A stretch of 64,000 bases of DNA from Phoronis australis. Taxonomy: Eukaryota; Phoronida; Phoronidae. The stretch covers positions 56,006 to 120,005 of the forward strand of contig NMRA01000241.1 in assembly GCA_002633005.1 (NCBI GenBank), given 5' to 3'. The notes beneath the pieces were generated by a model. That model made no database searches. It saw only the letters and a program-made list of their open reading frames with translations, and was not told the origin of the DNA. Shown in pieces: positions 48,201-61,422 of this stretch; position 1 is the stretch's first letter, and every line of letters starts with the position of its first letter. Made by a program: the position numbers and the translations under genes.

Positions 48201-48873
48201 AAATACTTGGGTGTCACCGCAGTTCTATGTTACAACTTTACATGCTGCAAATTCGTCTTTCCCTTCAACTTAAATTATAATGACCTCCATCATCTAATCG
48301 TTCCTATAACTGTATTGAAAGCATATATGATACATGTAGTCAATTGTGCTGGGGATGTATGAGTTTTTATTTCAGTTGTTCTAATCAAATCCGCATTCCA
48401 CCATATTTTTTGTCCTTCATGGCTCAAGACATAATTGTGAGCAGTTGTCTACTTGAGAATGGTCGGTACTGCCTCCCATGGTGTCAGTAATCTGAGGTAA
48501 AACTGACACTTCTATCATACATTTAGACATGTCCCCAATTTCAACAAGACTCTCTTTCCCCCTGGGTGTAGTGCGCAGGGGAGTTCACCTGACTGGTGCG
48601 CTCACAGCTGCTAAGGACACTGACATTTAAATTGTCTTTGTGGGATTCTTAGCAAACTTGAATTCAGTCCAGATTGATCTGATACGAACAGTTAAATCTC
48701 ACCAGTGCGTTGATTGAGTATTAAAGTTTTAAACCAAATCAAGTTCATTGGTATTTTGCGGCCTGAGTTAAATCTTTGTTTCCAGTGTCTTGTAAATTCT
48801 GGCTAATTCCTAAGTGTGGTTGTACAAGACTGGTCCATGTGTTTTTGTCAAAATGTCAAAAGGGATATGTAGT
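45297..48873. other. Intron-like DNA with a 34-bp duplication
   Basis: A perfect 34-bp direct duplication (CTACAATTATATATGAGAC) lies at 46673-46740. Minus-strand frames near 46369 (TCTTCTGCAG acceptor) and 47880-48092 might be exons of the gene ending at 44532, but phases could not be made to fit securely. Confidence 0.4.
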
Positions 48874-49418
48874 AGGTCGCATTTTGCGGCCTAGCCAAAA
48901 TCTCAGGCCACATTCTCAAAATCCCGCTCGCATTCATAAATGTCAGAACGCAAAAATTTCCCGCCATTTTTGCGCGCCAAAATTGATTTTTTAGAACATC
49001 AAGAAAATGTTTAGATTGTGCTCTTATCTGCGGCGTTAAATACTCACAAATTTTAAGTCGCAGGTACGGCATTACAGTTCTTCACGAAAGCCATTGAAAG
49101 GCTCTAGAGTGCACTCGCTGGTTCCCTGTGTGTCGCTAGGTGGTAGCCAGATATGTTTACAAGTCATCGGGAGGGGCTGCTCTCGGTTACCGTAGTGTTC
49201 TTCTGAACTTGATTTGGCAACAACCAAATCACGGTCAGATTCAAACGAGTTGCTTTATATCTGCCAGTCATCTGCAGAGAAGTGTAAAAACTCAGCTTGC
49301 AGATTTCGGAAATTCCAGATCGCATTTTGCGACTTGATACGAGCTGACAAAAATCTCAGGTCGCATTGCCAAATTTCAGGTCACAAATGCAACCTGTACC
49401 TTGTTATGCCGAGCCCTG
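48874..49418. mobile_element. hAT-like element, internally deleted copy
   Basis: It matches the two ends of 34163-35584 in order. AGGTCGCATTTTGCGGCC and neighbours match 34189-34440, and 49145 onward (CAAGTCATCGGGA) matches 35320-35584. About 0.85 kb of interior is missing. The right terminus GAGCCCTG is intact at 49411-49418; the left CAGGGCTC is lost. Confidence 0.8.
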
Positions 49419-52400
49419 CAGTTTACATAACCAAAAGTAACACCAATGAGAACGTTTCTGTATAACTTGTCTCAGTTCATGACTTGGTTTTTATGACGCG
49501 ATAGTAAAATTCAATCAAAACATTTGGCACTTGACATTGTGTACCTGTGGATGTCCCAAGGTAATAGTCATGTTACCATGTTGCACGTTCATGCATGATA
49601 GGAGATGATTTGGGGATTTCAGATACATTTAGTAATTCTTCACTAATCTCGCATAAAAATGATTTGCATGCATTGCTACAAATAGTCTATGCTTAACGTG
49701 TGTTGCTTTGTGATGGTGAGAAATGTTCTTTCATTGAGAGGTGACAAAATAAACGAGGGATGTTTTTTGTAACCGCAAGATGATTGCGAAGCATCTGTAA
49801 ACGTCTCTGCTTGGAAACAATGAATTTTATCCAACAATTCGTCATTTTAGCCTCACTGGAAATTCACGTTTGCTAGCTTATGCATTAGTAAGGTTACAAG
49901 CTTCTCATAACACTCGTCTTTCAGTTGCCTGATTTTATGCAGTCTTGCACAAAAAACAACACATCAGCAAAAATGTGACCACAGTAGAACAAAACAAAAC
50001 ATTGCAAAAATAAATCTCGTGCTAGGAAAATGTGACCACTAGGTGATCATGAAAATGGTGACATCATTAACGTGAAAGAAGACGGCTGAGCCAGATAGTG
50101 AACATTTAGTGTTGAACACTTAGTAGCCCTTTGAGAGATCTGGTGATTAGTCAATCATCCATATTTCAACAGGATGCACAGAGATTTGTATCTATATTGG
50201 CAAGACATTGCTAAGTCCTTAATTGTAACTGGTACCAGTGTCATAATCACTTTTAGGGGTCACATGCTACTAGATTGCCACATGGTCTTGGCTTGGTTAA
50301 ATTTTTGCTGGCCCATGATTCGGTCATGGCATGGTGTGAAATATTTCTGATGAGTTAATTATGTTGTCACAAGTATAAAAGTCCTTGTACATGTTTTGGT
50401 CTAATATGAAATGAAAGTGCTGGTTTTGAATCCTTATTTTTTTGTCCTGCACATTGAAAATAAAGTTTTGGACTTTATTTTAATTCTTGTATGGAAAAAA
50501 TGTTTTGGAATTTTTCTGTTGCAGGCAAAGCAATCTTAATAATACACACTTTTTAAACTATAGTAATAAGCACAGTATATTCACTAATTGATACATCCAA
50601 TCATATGGGATATGGTATGATCTTGTTGCAAGGAAGAGGTGAAAGGGTTGACTTGGACCAGTGTCCTGTCCATTCAAATGGGATATGATATGATGCTGTT
50701 GCAAACAAGAGGTGAAAGGGATAACGTGGACCAGTGTCTTGTGACCCAGAGGTGTATTAAACTGAATAGAGGGTTTCAAAAGAGATGAGCAAAGTACTTT
50801 TATAATTGAACAGGATTGAAGTAACAAATACTCCTAATTAGGTACTTTAAATCTATTTGAACTCAGTTTGCATCTCAAATCACTTAGGAAGCGTATGTAT
50901 ACGCAAGCGGTTTAGCTTTAATCGATTTAATTTGAGCCCGCTGGAGGAGGTGGGTTTGAACCAATTGAACTTTAGCCAATAGGTTCCTTGTCAATTGTGA
51001 AAGCACAATCCAATCGATTTGACTCAGGTGGGAAAAGTGAAGTATTCTTGCATATGTGTGCAGATCTTGATTCATGTTCATTCAGGTTTGATATTCTATT
51101 GGCCAAAAATCAAAAGTTGAATTAGATCTTAACTCTAATAAATTGGTCTCATTGTATTCCTTATTGTGACAGATTTCTACCTTCATTACCGAAGAACATC
51201 AGCAACTCAAGAAAACACTTAATTTAGTTTAATGGGGTTGGCGAACCCTAAAATTGTAGATTTGAAAATGCAAATCTAAGCATTGCTTGTGAGTTGATAC
51301 TCCAACTCATTCGGGAACAATTAACGATCGGATGGGTGTGATAATGTTTTTAAAACCAAACTCTTTGGTTTAGATATCGACAGCTGAAAAGTTGTGTAAT
51401 GCAGCTTTAGATTATTGATGATGTTATTTTTTAAACGTAATAAATTATGAATGAATATTGTGTAACAAGTATGTTCCAGGTCTCAAACAAAATACAAATT
51501 TTGTTAACTGTAATGGATTTTTGCTTAGAATTGTTTATTGTTGACTAACTAGAACAGGAAGTTTTTGAGAAGAGTGAAATCATTTTTGGAAATAGGATTA
51601 AGAAAAAATGGACACTTGGAAAATCAAAAAAATCTAATTAATCCTTCAAAAACGCTACTCTTTGCCTTCTTTCACGATATGAGTCCTGTTTAATATGCTG
51701 TGTGACTTTTTACTGCGGAAAGTGGAAAAAGAGCCCATTAACCTGTGAAATTTCCATCCTTCCAAAACATTTAGTTATTCCAAGTAATCTATGTTAACTT
51801 TATTGTACCTACACAGTTCACCTGGGCGGGACTAAATAAACAGGGACTCGTGAACCACCCAGCTGAACAAAATGGTTGATGATAGACTGTATACGAACAT
51901 TTTGTGTTCATTAAACTGATGATAAAACCTGGTTTTGCTAGCTTGCAAGCAGTTCATTTATAACTGATGTGTGCCACATGTTAACCTTTGAAAAAATAGA
52001 CGTGCACTAGATAGTCCTAGATAATCGCATCGAAACTAAACAGAGTGCAAATACACGGTATGAAAATTGGCAATTAATCGGTGGAACTTGTAATTGACTG
52101 TAGTAGCATTTTTCTCAAGTTAATCAAGGAGTTGACTTTTGCGTTAAGCAGGGCATGATTGCTTGTGGTCCTACTTTTTTCAAGTCACACATTTGATGTG
52201 CTCCTGAGTTGAGTCTAGACAGATTGATGCTGTCCCTATCAACATAAAAAGCAACTATGGTTATATCTACTGTTGTTTGTGTCATAGCTAAAAACAATCT
52301 GAACTGGGCAGGACATGTAGAAATAATTACACAGCATATGATTTTCGGTAAAATCTTCTCAATTTCTGACAAAAATAATTGCTAAAATTGTCAATTTTTT

Positions 52401-54057
52401 GATTTTAAAAAGCTTCTAACACTGTTGTGAATGCCCACGGGATCTCAGAATTATGGTGTGACTGTAGCTATGTTACAGATCTTGAAAAGTGATGAAGCAT
52501 TTATTTAGCATGGCATAATATCTTTATGAAGAATATAAAAAAGTATAGTTTTGCTTGTTGGCCATATTATGCCCTAACTTGGTGTGATTTTCCTTGTTGA
52601 TATCCCTATAGCTGCTGGTTGGCATCAAATTACAAGTCTTCTTATCCTCATTCAAATGAACCAAAAGGCCGAATAATATGGGTTTACAGCGCAAATAGGA
52701 GTTATGATTGGTCACGTAATGCACTCGCTTCTCTCACTCCCGTAAAGTATTGGTTGTAAAGCTGTGCAAAGTTGAACATGCTCGAAATCATGTTGTCATG
52801 TGACGTGTTTGGGAGTTATACACACGCGCAATATTGATGTCCATTGTGGTGCATAGCTTTTTATTGACATTGTCATAATATTAGCACCTGTTCTGGTAAA
52901 TTATGCTCTGAAGTATTCTTTCTCAACCACAAGAATTATAGTCCCAGTGCAAAAGATGATTTAGAACAGTCTAATTTTGGTATGGTACTAAAGTTAATAC
53001 ACTCAAAAAGACTGGACTAGCGAGCATAAGTACAATGCAAAAGGTTTGTTCCGGACTATTTTGCGTTACCGTCCTAACTTGTCTTCCCACTTCACACGGT
53101 TGTGGAGTTCTTCTCATCAGGGTATCAGCCAGGATACTGAAATTGTCAGTTGAAAACCCGGAGATTTGCCACAGTTTGCGAGGCACGAACGTTGGTGAGT
53201 GTTGCCTTTACCGGAATGTTTTGTTTCATGATGCGGAACTTACTCGTTAGGGTTGTCTGACAACGTCCACTGAGATGCAGACGATAATTCTTGGGAGTGT
53301 GCAGTAACCCTAGTGTCTTGCTAAAAAGCAAGATTTTGGATGTTTTGTCGCCACATGTCTTCGATGGGACCTCATGATTTTGAATGAATTTCGAGTTAGT
53401 AACTGAACGCTCTCCATAAATATCATGTGACAAATCTCCAGCTTTGTCATTAATAACACGGACTCCCTAACTGAACTGCTGTTACTTCTTAATAAAGGAA
53501 AAAAATACGTTCAAAGGGAGTCTCCTGAAGATAAGGTTTAATGCTGGGATGTAAATAATCCGCCGCCATGCCCACAGTTGCAAATTTTGTCCTCCCAAAC
53601 CCCCCCTCTCAACCAGCCCCCCCCCCCCCTCTATTCAACATCTACCCGCCCACCAGGCGGGCACGCGGCTGCTGGGTAATACTCTGCTTTGCGCCATTTC
53701 ACACACACTCTCGTTGTTCCTGTCTCTGCCTACTCACTGCTCATGAACAATTTTAAAAAAGTTAAACATTCTCAAAATAAGAATAGAAGTGGTAATTGGT
53801 TGTCGGATCCCTATTGCCGTACAGCGTAGTGACATCTTGTGTTTAGTACGATGAAGCTTTTAGTTCGGATGGTGGTGGTGAGAAAAGCGACAATTTGGTA
53901 CTGTAGGTTATCACGCTGATCTAAAATAGTTATGTTCCCACCGCAAACTATTCCAGACCAACTCTACTGCGAAAGCAGCTTTAGTTTACACCTCCACCAC
54001 CACCTTCACCATCAGCAACAGTCCCATTCAGCATTGTATTGGGTTAATGTTGGTCTT
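49419..54057. other. Intron-like DNA, no gene recognised
   Basis: A 73-bp direct duplication lies at 50602-50747. A 71-codon plus-strand frame at 53035-53250 starts with a signal-peptide-like segment (MQKVCSGLFCVTVLTCLPTS) and contains a GTGAGT donor near 53193, but there is no further support. A C-run lies at about 53617-53631. Nothing else could be named. Confidence 0.4.
50602..50747 (+). repeat. 73-bp tandem duplication
   Basis: Two units share ATGGGATATGRTATGAT and GAGGTGAAAGGG ... GGACCAGTGTC. Confidence 0.85.
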
Positions 54058-54064
54058 CACTGCA

Positions 54065-55023
54065 TAGGCGGATTTAGGGGGCCCGGGCTCCCCCCCCTTG
54101 GCTGCCGCAAAAAATAAAAAAGCAAGAACGTAAAGAAATGTTGAATTTATTAATTAACCCGGCCGGTAATTAACATTATACGGCAGAAACAAGATTTAAA
54201 TGTGTGCAGTTTTAATGTGTTTGGGGGGGGCTCAGATCCAATTTCAAGTGTCAAATTCGGATCGAAACTATGGCTAAGTATAGGCTCTCCCGCGGTATCC
54301 CAGGCGACCGGCAGTGGCGCTGCGCACTACAACTCCGTTTCCGTCGTCTGCTTCACTGTGAAATGAAGAAAATTACTTCATTTTTTAAAGAAAATGGAAT
54401 CTGAGTGACGATGAAAAAACAGAAGCTGCTGGTAAGATGTCAATTTTATTCGAAGCCTTAGTGAATCACTCAGAAACTCATAATTCTCTCTTTGTCACAC
54501 CTTAACTTAAGACGATTTCCAAAGCAATCGCGTCATTAATGCCAACACAAAAAACGGATTTGGTCCTTTGGGCAATTGAAGACTATTTTAAATACAACAA
54601 ATTTGTTATGAACTGATTGCACAAATATAAAAAGTGTAATAAGCATTACAAAAAGAAGTAGGTTTCGCACGAATGCTGTGGACCATAAACAACTAGATCT
54701 CTTATTATCAAGAACGTGAGTGAAGTCGTGGTGGTGCATTGGTAAAGCACGCGCGCACTAATCGTCAGATCGTGAGTTCGAGTCTGTGACCATTGCCATA
54801 TTTTTTTTTTCTTTTTCTTTGCCTTTTTTTCTTGGATAATACTTCAGGAATCAAGGAAAATGCTTGATTTTTAGAGGAAAAACAGAAACATTTTCCTGGG
54901 CGGGAGGGTGGCGGACCCCCCTCCTGACCTCCCCCCATTCGGTGCTATGCGCATCTAATCATGCTTTGCACAAATGTTTTCAGACAAAGTGTTGGGGCCC
55001 CCCTTGTGATATCCTAGATCCGC
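54065..55023. mobile_element. Inverted-repeat element with GGCGGATYTAG ends
   Basis: The left end is TAGGCGGATTTAGGGG; the right end inverted is GCGGATCTAGGATATC. CACTGCA is present on both sides (54058-54064 and 55024-55030), giving a 5-7 bp target duplication; overlap with the terminus makes the exact size ambiguous. Long G and C runs lie near both ends. A tRNA-like segment is inside. A related rearranged piece is at about 43615-43930. Confidence 0.7.
54724..54800 (+). repeat. tRNA-like, possible SINE head
   Basis: TGGTGCATTGGTAAAGCAC has an A-box-like D arm (GTGC/GCAC stem), and GAGTTCGAGTCTG resembles a B box at the proper distance. The anticodon and T stems do not pair, and a T-rich tail follows. 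It looks like a SINE head or decayed tRNA, not a working tRNA gene. Confidence 0.4.
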
Positions 55024-55030
55024 CACTGCA

Positions 55031-57216
55031 CTGAATACACATATTCCCTGGGTACCTACTGTTATGCTTATGAACCATTTCTTGTGTATTGAGTTATTAT
55101 AATTCAAAAGAGGATGATTACTTATAGATGCTCTCGTATTCCCCATTTGTTCATTTGTAAAGTTCTAGAGGTGTTCTTTAAAAGCTCATCAGCAGATGTC
55201 TTTGGACTGTTGATGCACATGGAGTCCACAGAGATAATAGCTTCTCTATGAAGGAATGCCAAACTCTTATACATAACAAACTGTTAATAGGTATTTGAGC
55301 TGAGACTCAAATGTGTGTGGCACAAACAATGTTGTCAGACAAGACAAGCAGATCCATCTAATCCAGTAAAGGTTTTTGGAAGAAATTGGGAATAGATGAT
55401 AGCTCACAGAGTCCAGGATGTTACCTAGCCAGCTTGCTAGCTGTATTAAAATGACAAAATAAAGCTTGCTACCATTGTGTGTTGAGCTACGTTAGACCCC
55501 GAAATTTCACACAGTCTGGGTAGTTCTGCTCGTTACTTCGTCGTGAAACATGTAGAGATAACGACCGGCGGAGGTGCAAGCAAAATCTGGGAGTCAAACG
55601 ACTCTCGCTTTGCAGCTGTGCAAGTGAAGAACAACTAATAAACATGTTCTTACCTTGTGAAAGTAAAGCTGAGGAAAGAGTGCGTTCCACTTCATGTTTA
55701 ATTCATAAAGACAATGAAAACACTTATAAAGTTCACATCCATTTATTTGGTTTTCTTACATACTGTTTGCTGAAAACCAAACAAAAGGGGTGTTGAATAG
55801 GTATTAGACTTCTAAATAGATTATTCTCCAGCTTTGGCCTGTCAACCTATTCCTGTTATTTTCCTGCCCTAATGCACATTTTGCAACATTTTTAAAAGCC
55901 AGCAGAGCTTGAAGTGAAGTAAGCCAAGGTCAAACAAAAGTTCCTTTAATGAAATTAATTGAATTAACAGTGAGCAAAATACATGATTATATTGGTCTGT
56001 TGTTGGTGCTTTGGTCACTTATGACTGCATTTGCATCATTATTTAACTCGTAGATCAAAAGGTATTTTGTATCATTTAGCCTGTTTTATATCAAATTGGG
56101 CTTTGTATCAATTAAGCGTGAGAATCTCCATCATTTTTAGTGACACCCTGATCAAAGGTTGTTTTTTAACTGTTACAAATCTGAAAGTTTTGTGTACTTC
56201 TTAGCTGACATGTGTTCCAAAGCTCAAGGATGTGTGTGGTAGATAGTCATGATAGATGATCCTAAATGGACTGCTAGAGATATGCCTTATCTTTATTTTG
56301 CTCCAGAATACCTTGCACAAGTGCTGGCATTTATAATGCGCCTGCTAATTGCTGATGGTTCTGTGTCAGCTCATGAATTTATGTCTGATATTATGATAGT
56401 CTTTGGATAATATCTGGGAGGGGTTTAAGTCTCCTCTTACACATAGAGGTATAGAAAAATGCAGTGGCACCTTTTCCCAGGAAAAGGCACTGCATGATTG
56501 ACCTAGTTTTTGGAATGTAGAGCCACAGCCGGGGCTAGTGGAAACATTCCTTTAGGGTGTTGGACACAAATTTAATCTATCCCTGGATTTTTAAAAACTT
56601 TTTATGGTTTGCTCTTTGGTCTTTGCCAACTAATAACCTGGAATAGAATTGGGGAGGGGGGGGGGGCATCAAGTTATTTTTTATAATGCAGCCACCTAAA
56701 CAGAGGTGCCTCTGGCAGAACTGCTTGAAATTGCTTTGAAAATGGATTAATTTTGTTGCACAATGTCAGTTTCATGTTTTACAGCTTCAAGTAAATTTCC
56801 CTGTGTATTGGTTTTTTTACTTAGGCATAAAAATAATTTCTAGTTTTTTGAGTACCTCAAAATTTGATTTCTACAAAAAATTACCTATTAGTGTTATCTT
56901 GTTTTATTTTGATACCTCGTATGTTTTGTTTGAAACAAGGGGGTCACTGACTGGTGTCTACAAGTGATGCATAGTAGGCAACATTCAAAAAGGACATCTG
57001 AATTGAAGAACCAGTGTTATTGTTTAGTAGTGATGTACCTGCCTCTGTTTTGATGTGATTTGGACTCACAACTAGGACTAGAAATGCACTGTCGCATCAC
57101 ATTTTCCAAATTTTTGTGTGTTTTGAATGTTTTCCTATTTAGCACTTAATTTTTTTATAAAATGTGGTTGTTTGGATTATTCTGTATTCTCCGACAACGA
57201 TTACACCCACTGTAAG
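55031..57216. other. Intron-like DNA, no gene recognised
   Basis: A possible decayed LINE tail lies near 55490-55690 on the plus strand (frame with RRCKQNLGVKRLSLCSCASE and one internal stop); support is slight. A G-run is at about 56650-56668. Confidence 0.35.
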
Positions 57217-57426
57217 CTCTCGGGGAGTTGAGATGGAGTAAGACAGACCACCTCCATGCTCTCGGGGAGTTGAGATGGAGTAAGACAGACCACCTCCATG
57301 CTCTCAGGGAGTTGAGATGGAGTAAGACAGACCACCTCCATGCTCTCGGGGAGTTGAGATGGAGTAAGACAGACCACCTCCATGCTCTCGGGGAGTTGAG
57401 ATGGAGTAAGACAGACCACCTCCATG
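57217..57426 (+). repeat. Five-copy 42-bp tandem repeat
   Basis: Five head-to-tail units (57217, 57259, 57301, 57343, 57385) start CTCTCGGGGAGTTGAGATGG; only one base difference was noticed (third unit, G to A). The unit is a multiple of three, so frames are open on both strands with 14-residue repeats (plus: LRWSKTDHLHA; minus: EVVCLTPSQLPES). Near-identity implies recent expansion. Confidence 0.97.
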
Positions 57427-60080
57427 ACCATGTCATAATTTTCCTTTGTAACTTACAGCGATATGTTCAAAACGTAATAATGATGTCATACTAAAGCGAA
57501 TAGTTTAGTATCTCGTCTTTATGATGTTAATGTTTCGTGCTATTACTTAATGCAGTGACAAAAACTCAAAGCAAAATCAAATTTTTCAATTTGAATAAGC
57601 TGTTAATTTAAATAAAATGTAATATTCAAATGTTTAGCAGTCAGTGTTGTAAAACATCTACTTTTTTAGCCTTTTGGCAAACTTTGCAGATCTCCTAATA
57701 ATTGAGATAAAATGTCCTAAATGTGTTCACACTGAACTGGATGAGCTTACTGACAGAGGGAGGAGTAAGACTACAGCAGTTGAAAGTGTTCATCATTCAG
57801 ATGAATTTTGATCATAACCCATAGTGACCGTTTGAGTGCTGCTTGGGAAATAGGATTTTCTGCGCTCTGTACACAATACATTTTAAGGAATTGATTATTG
57901 ATTCAAATCTGTTAAGGTTTCTATAAAAAAGTTATGCTATGTCTAAAAAAACATTCCAATAACCCACGAATGGATCAGTGACTTTCTTGTAAGTCTTACT
58001 CTGATGGATTCACATCGACTTCGGACACTAGAATGATTTTTGCAGTGGTTGCTTACAAATCCCATGTTTTGAAAAGGAGTGAATTTACAACTGACTGCAG
58101 CGAATTTAGTCTAGCAGTGAATGATTGTTGACACCAGAGTTATGACACTTCAGGATGGTACTTCAGTCGAGGATGTTATGTCATGGCAGGTGAGGAATGA
58201 TTATCATGCTTTATTCAGTCCCTGAATTTTTTATGCCTGTATTACAAATTACTGTGCAACAGTTTGACTTTATTGGCTTCAGAATAATGAATGGGAAACT
58301 AATTTTGATAAGACTAGTGATTAGCTTGGCAGTTGTAGTTTCTTATCGACACACAGCATTGTGGGTAAATACTGGAGTGCCTTATTGACATATAGCATTG
58401 TGGGTAACTACTGGAGAATCTCAGAGAGAGAAGTGTCTGTTACCCTCCAGCACTGCTCCTCTGTTGTGTTAAACTGTTATGGTGAATGTAGACACTGTAT
58501 TAAATCCCTTTCTATTCATTTGTACTTATTTCTTACTCACCTAGAATGTTCACCCATGGGACATTCTACTGTATTTCATTCTGCTTAGAATAGAGTATTA
58601 CAATTTCTTTTGAAGATATATTGTCCTTGCAGACCTTTTCTTGAATTAGTACATTTCTGTGAACTGGTTGCCTAATTTTATGTGTTTTAAAGTGCTATCC
58701 ACCAGTTTATTAAATAATAAAAAAGCCTGTGCAAATGTCATCGTACTATCAAAAGTATGCTGATAAGTTTATAGTTCTAGATTATTGCAGACATTTCACT
58801 GCAGGCAGTGTTGTAACCATTCATATACTGAAGACAGTGAACTCAGAAAATACATTAGTGGCAAATAGCTTAATGGCCTTAAACCTGACACGTCCACCAT
58901 ATAATATTGTATTTAACATAGCAAATGGTACATTACAGTAATTTTTATGTGCTCAGTGAGAACTGCACCACTGAACTTGTATATAGTGGCTGAAGTGCTT
59001 ACAGTTTTTCAGTTTTGAAAACACTAGCAAATAACAGACAGACTGGGCTGTCCACAAAGGGGGCAATACTTGCTGGTAGTTCATTTATTTTCTCACCACC
59101 CAGTATCACTTTTAATGTCCACAGAAGGGCAATATTCCCTGGTAGTTTGTTTATTTTCTCACCACTCTATATCACTTCTAAAGTGAGAATTGATGTTAAA
59201 CCATCAGAATTGATATTTTAATAAACATATTCATACAATGAACGATAACAAAGGCATTCTTTTTCTGTGCGCCTTCCCTCTTTGAAATTAAGTGGCATGG
59301 TTTCTAATGTGCTAACGAAAACACCATCAATTTTGGTGTAACCCAAACCACCAGTGAAAGTGACCCTTGCAACTCTTCACATTACAGGCAGTTTTGCTGT
59401 TAGTTTTAACTATAAAAAGTTCCAGCGAAAATACTTGTTTTTTAGCCAGTGTGTTTGGGGTATTTGCCTGCGTCTTAGTTAAAGTGGAACTTGCAGTGTA
59501 ATTCCTTATGTCTGTGATTGCTTGGTCAAATTAGTTACAAACACAAGATAACGGGACGATGTTAATATGAAGTACGTTGAAAATTGCAAAATGTTTTTGA
59601 GAACTCGTTATATGTTAAAAATGATATGCCATAAATCACTCAACCATGTCCAATAAGTATTTTGATGTGGTGTCAGGGAATAACACTGCATGATGAGGTC
59701 TATGTGAGTCCCTAAGGAACGTCATTAGTTCAAAGGTCACCTATTTGCAGAATTTTTGTTTTCATATTTACATGTTGTCATTGAATACAACTGCACTTTG
59801 TTTAGCATAGATGATGTTGAAATGGCATTATTGTTTAGTTCCTGCTATATGTTAACGTAGTTAGGAGCCTGCATATACATCTTTAAAGTTTCATTGCCGT
59901 TTAGTTCCTGCTATACATTAGCATAGTTAGGAGCATGCAAATACATCTTTAACGCCCATGTTGAACTGAACACAAACTCAAAAAATTTCAAATTTAATTT
60001 TCAAATACCTAAGCTCGGCTGAATGCCCACTCACTAGTATGCTTGTGTGTCTCTCAAGAATTATAGTTCCCTAAAGCATT
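57427..60080. other. Intron-like DNA with three short direct duplications
   Basis: Duplications were seen at 58342-58416 (39-bp period), 59051-59184 (67-bp period) and 59833-59952 (66-bp period). No gene was recognised. Confidence 0.55.
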
Positions 60081-61422
60081 ACCGTATTCGCCCCAAGAAG
60101 CACCCAGGGCACTTAGAAAAATTCGCTTCAGGAAGGGAGGGCGCTTATTATAACTCAAAAGTGGTTGAAACATGTCTCCGAAACAGGTGAAATTGTAAGC
60201 TAGAATTCATCTAATTTATGCTCTGTAACTCATCTGTAACCTATGAGAGAATTTCTACAAAATTGCAGTGCATTGCTATCAAACTTTGTTGTTAAATTAT
60301 GAGCATTTTTCAGAAAATCTCAGTGCGAAAACTTGCCGACTGATGCGTCGCTGCCTCGCGATTGCCGATAGGTCAACTTGAATTCTTGAGTAAAAACATA
60401 GTTTCAATTCAACAAATTACTTGAAGTTCTCCTGAAGTTTTCTAAATAGCGTCCTTAAGATTTTGAAGTTCCTGTGCAGTCGGGATTAAGAGCATATTAA
60501 GTGCAAATCTGCGCTACATCGTACTCCGCAATGCGAGAAAAATCTCTGGACGAACACACATGTTGTTGTCACACGATGTTTGTTTTGAAGTTCGTCCGCG
60601 TATTGTGTGAGTGAGCGAGCGCGCGTGTGTCATCAGAGTTCAATTGCCAGAGTAAACGCGATGTAACGATCTAGGTGTGCATTTTAACTAAGAAAATTTA
60701 ACACAAGCTGTAAAACAGAACGTGTTGATCTCGTCTGCTAAAAAACGTTTGAAAATTGTTTCGGTAAGGCCGATGTCATTGAGTCACCAGGTGATTGGAT
60801 GCGTGACAGCTATTCTAACAGTCATTTTTCAGGAAATTGGGGGTGTAAGGGTGCGGAAGTGTTCACTATAGTTGGTCATTTTGACTTTAAAAACACCAAT
60901 TACGACTAATTTAATAATTTCCCCTTAAAAATAACGCAAACGTTTTTTACGGTAATTAGAAACTCTCGGAAATATGTGCCAGTATTTATTTCTTGCAGAT
61001 GCTATGCTACTCGTTTCACGAATACATAGTTCCCGAAGACTAATGTTCGATAACAGGTACTTGAATGTAGCGCGCGCTTCCTGGCCACGTGCTTTAAACC
61101 GAACAAAGGTCAAGTTTTTATTAATCTTCGATTCGCGCTTGCGTTTTTTTTGAAGCGCGACAGAAGTTTGAAGTGTATAGTCACGGCTCAATACCGACAT
61201 AGCGGTGATGCTCGTGGTCTACAAATTCTGCACACAATGATATTTTTAGGACTGACGGATCTTATTGATAAATTGAAGATGTTACTGTAGAATTTTAGAC
61301 CTGTTGGTAAAGCATTTTTCGCATGTACACGTCGTTCATGGACTGGGCACTTATTTTAGCAAAGTCTGAAAATGCGTGGGGGCGCTTATAGAAGCATGGG
61401 CGCTTATTAGGGCGAATACGGT
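60081..61422. mobile_element. Large inverted-repeat element, copy 2
   Basis: The ends are ACCGTATTCGCCCCAAGAAG on the left and, inverted, ACCGTATTCGCCCTAATAAG on the right. It is colinear with 27269-28749 along its length, with small indels, and in the same orientation. A 91-codon minus-strand frame (60925-61200) is not conserved in copy 1. Confidence 0.75.

Noticed and set aside
54724-54800. Functional tRNA gene
   Set aside because: A- and B-box-like strings are present, but the anticodon and T stems do not pair.
57155-57436. 93-codon minus-strand frame and 88-codon plus-strand frame
   Set aside because: Both are by-products of the 42-bp tandem repeat, whose unit is a multiple of three.
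58141-58194. Alternative first exon of PKC (ATGACACTTCAG ... GGCAG|GTGAGG)
   Set aside because: It ends in phase 0, but the PKC exon at 62442 needs two preceding bases of a codon.
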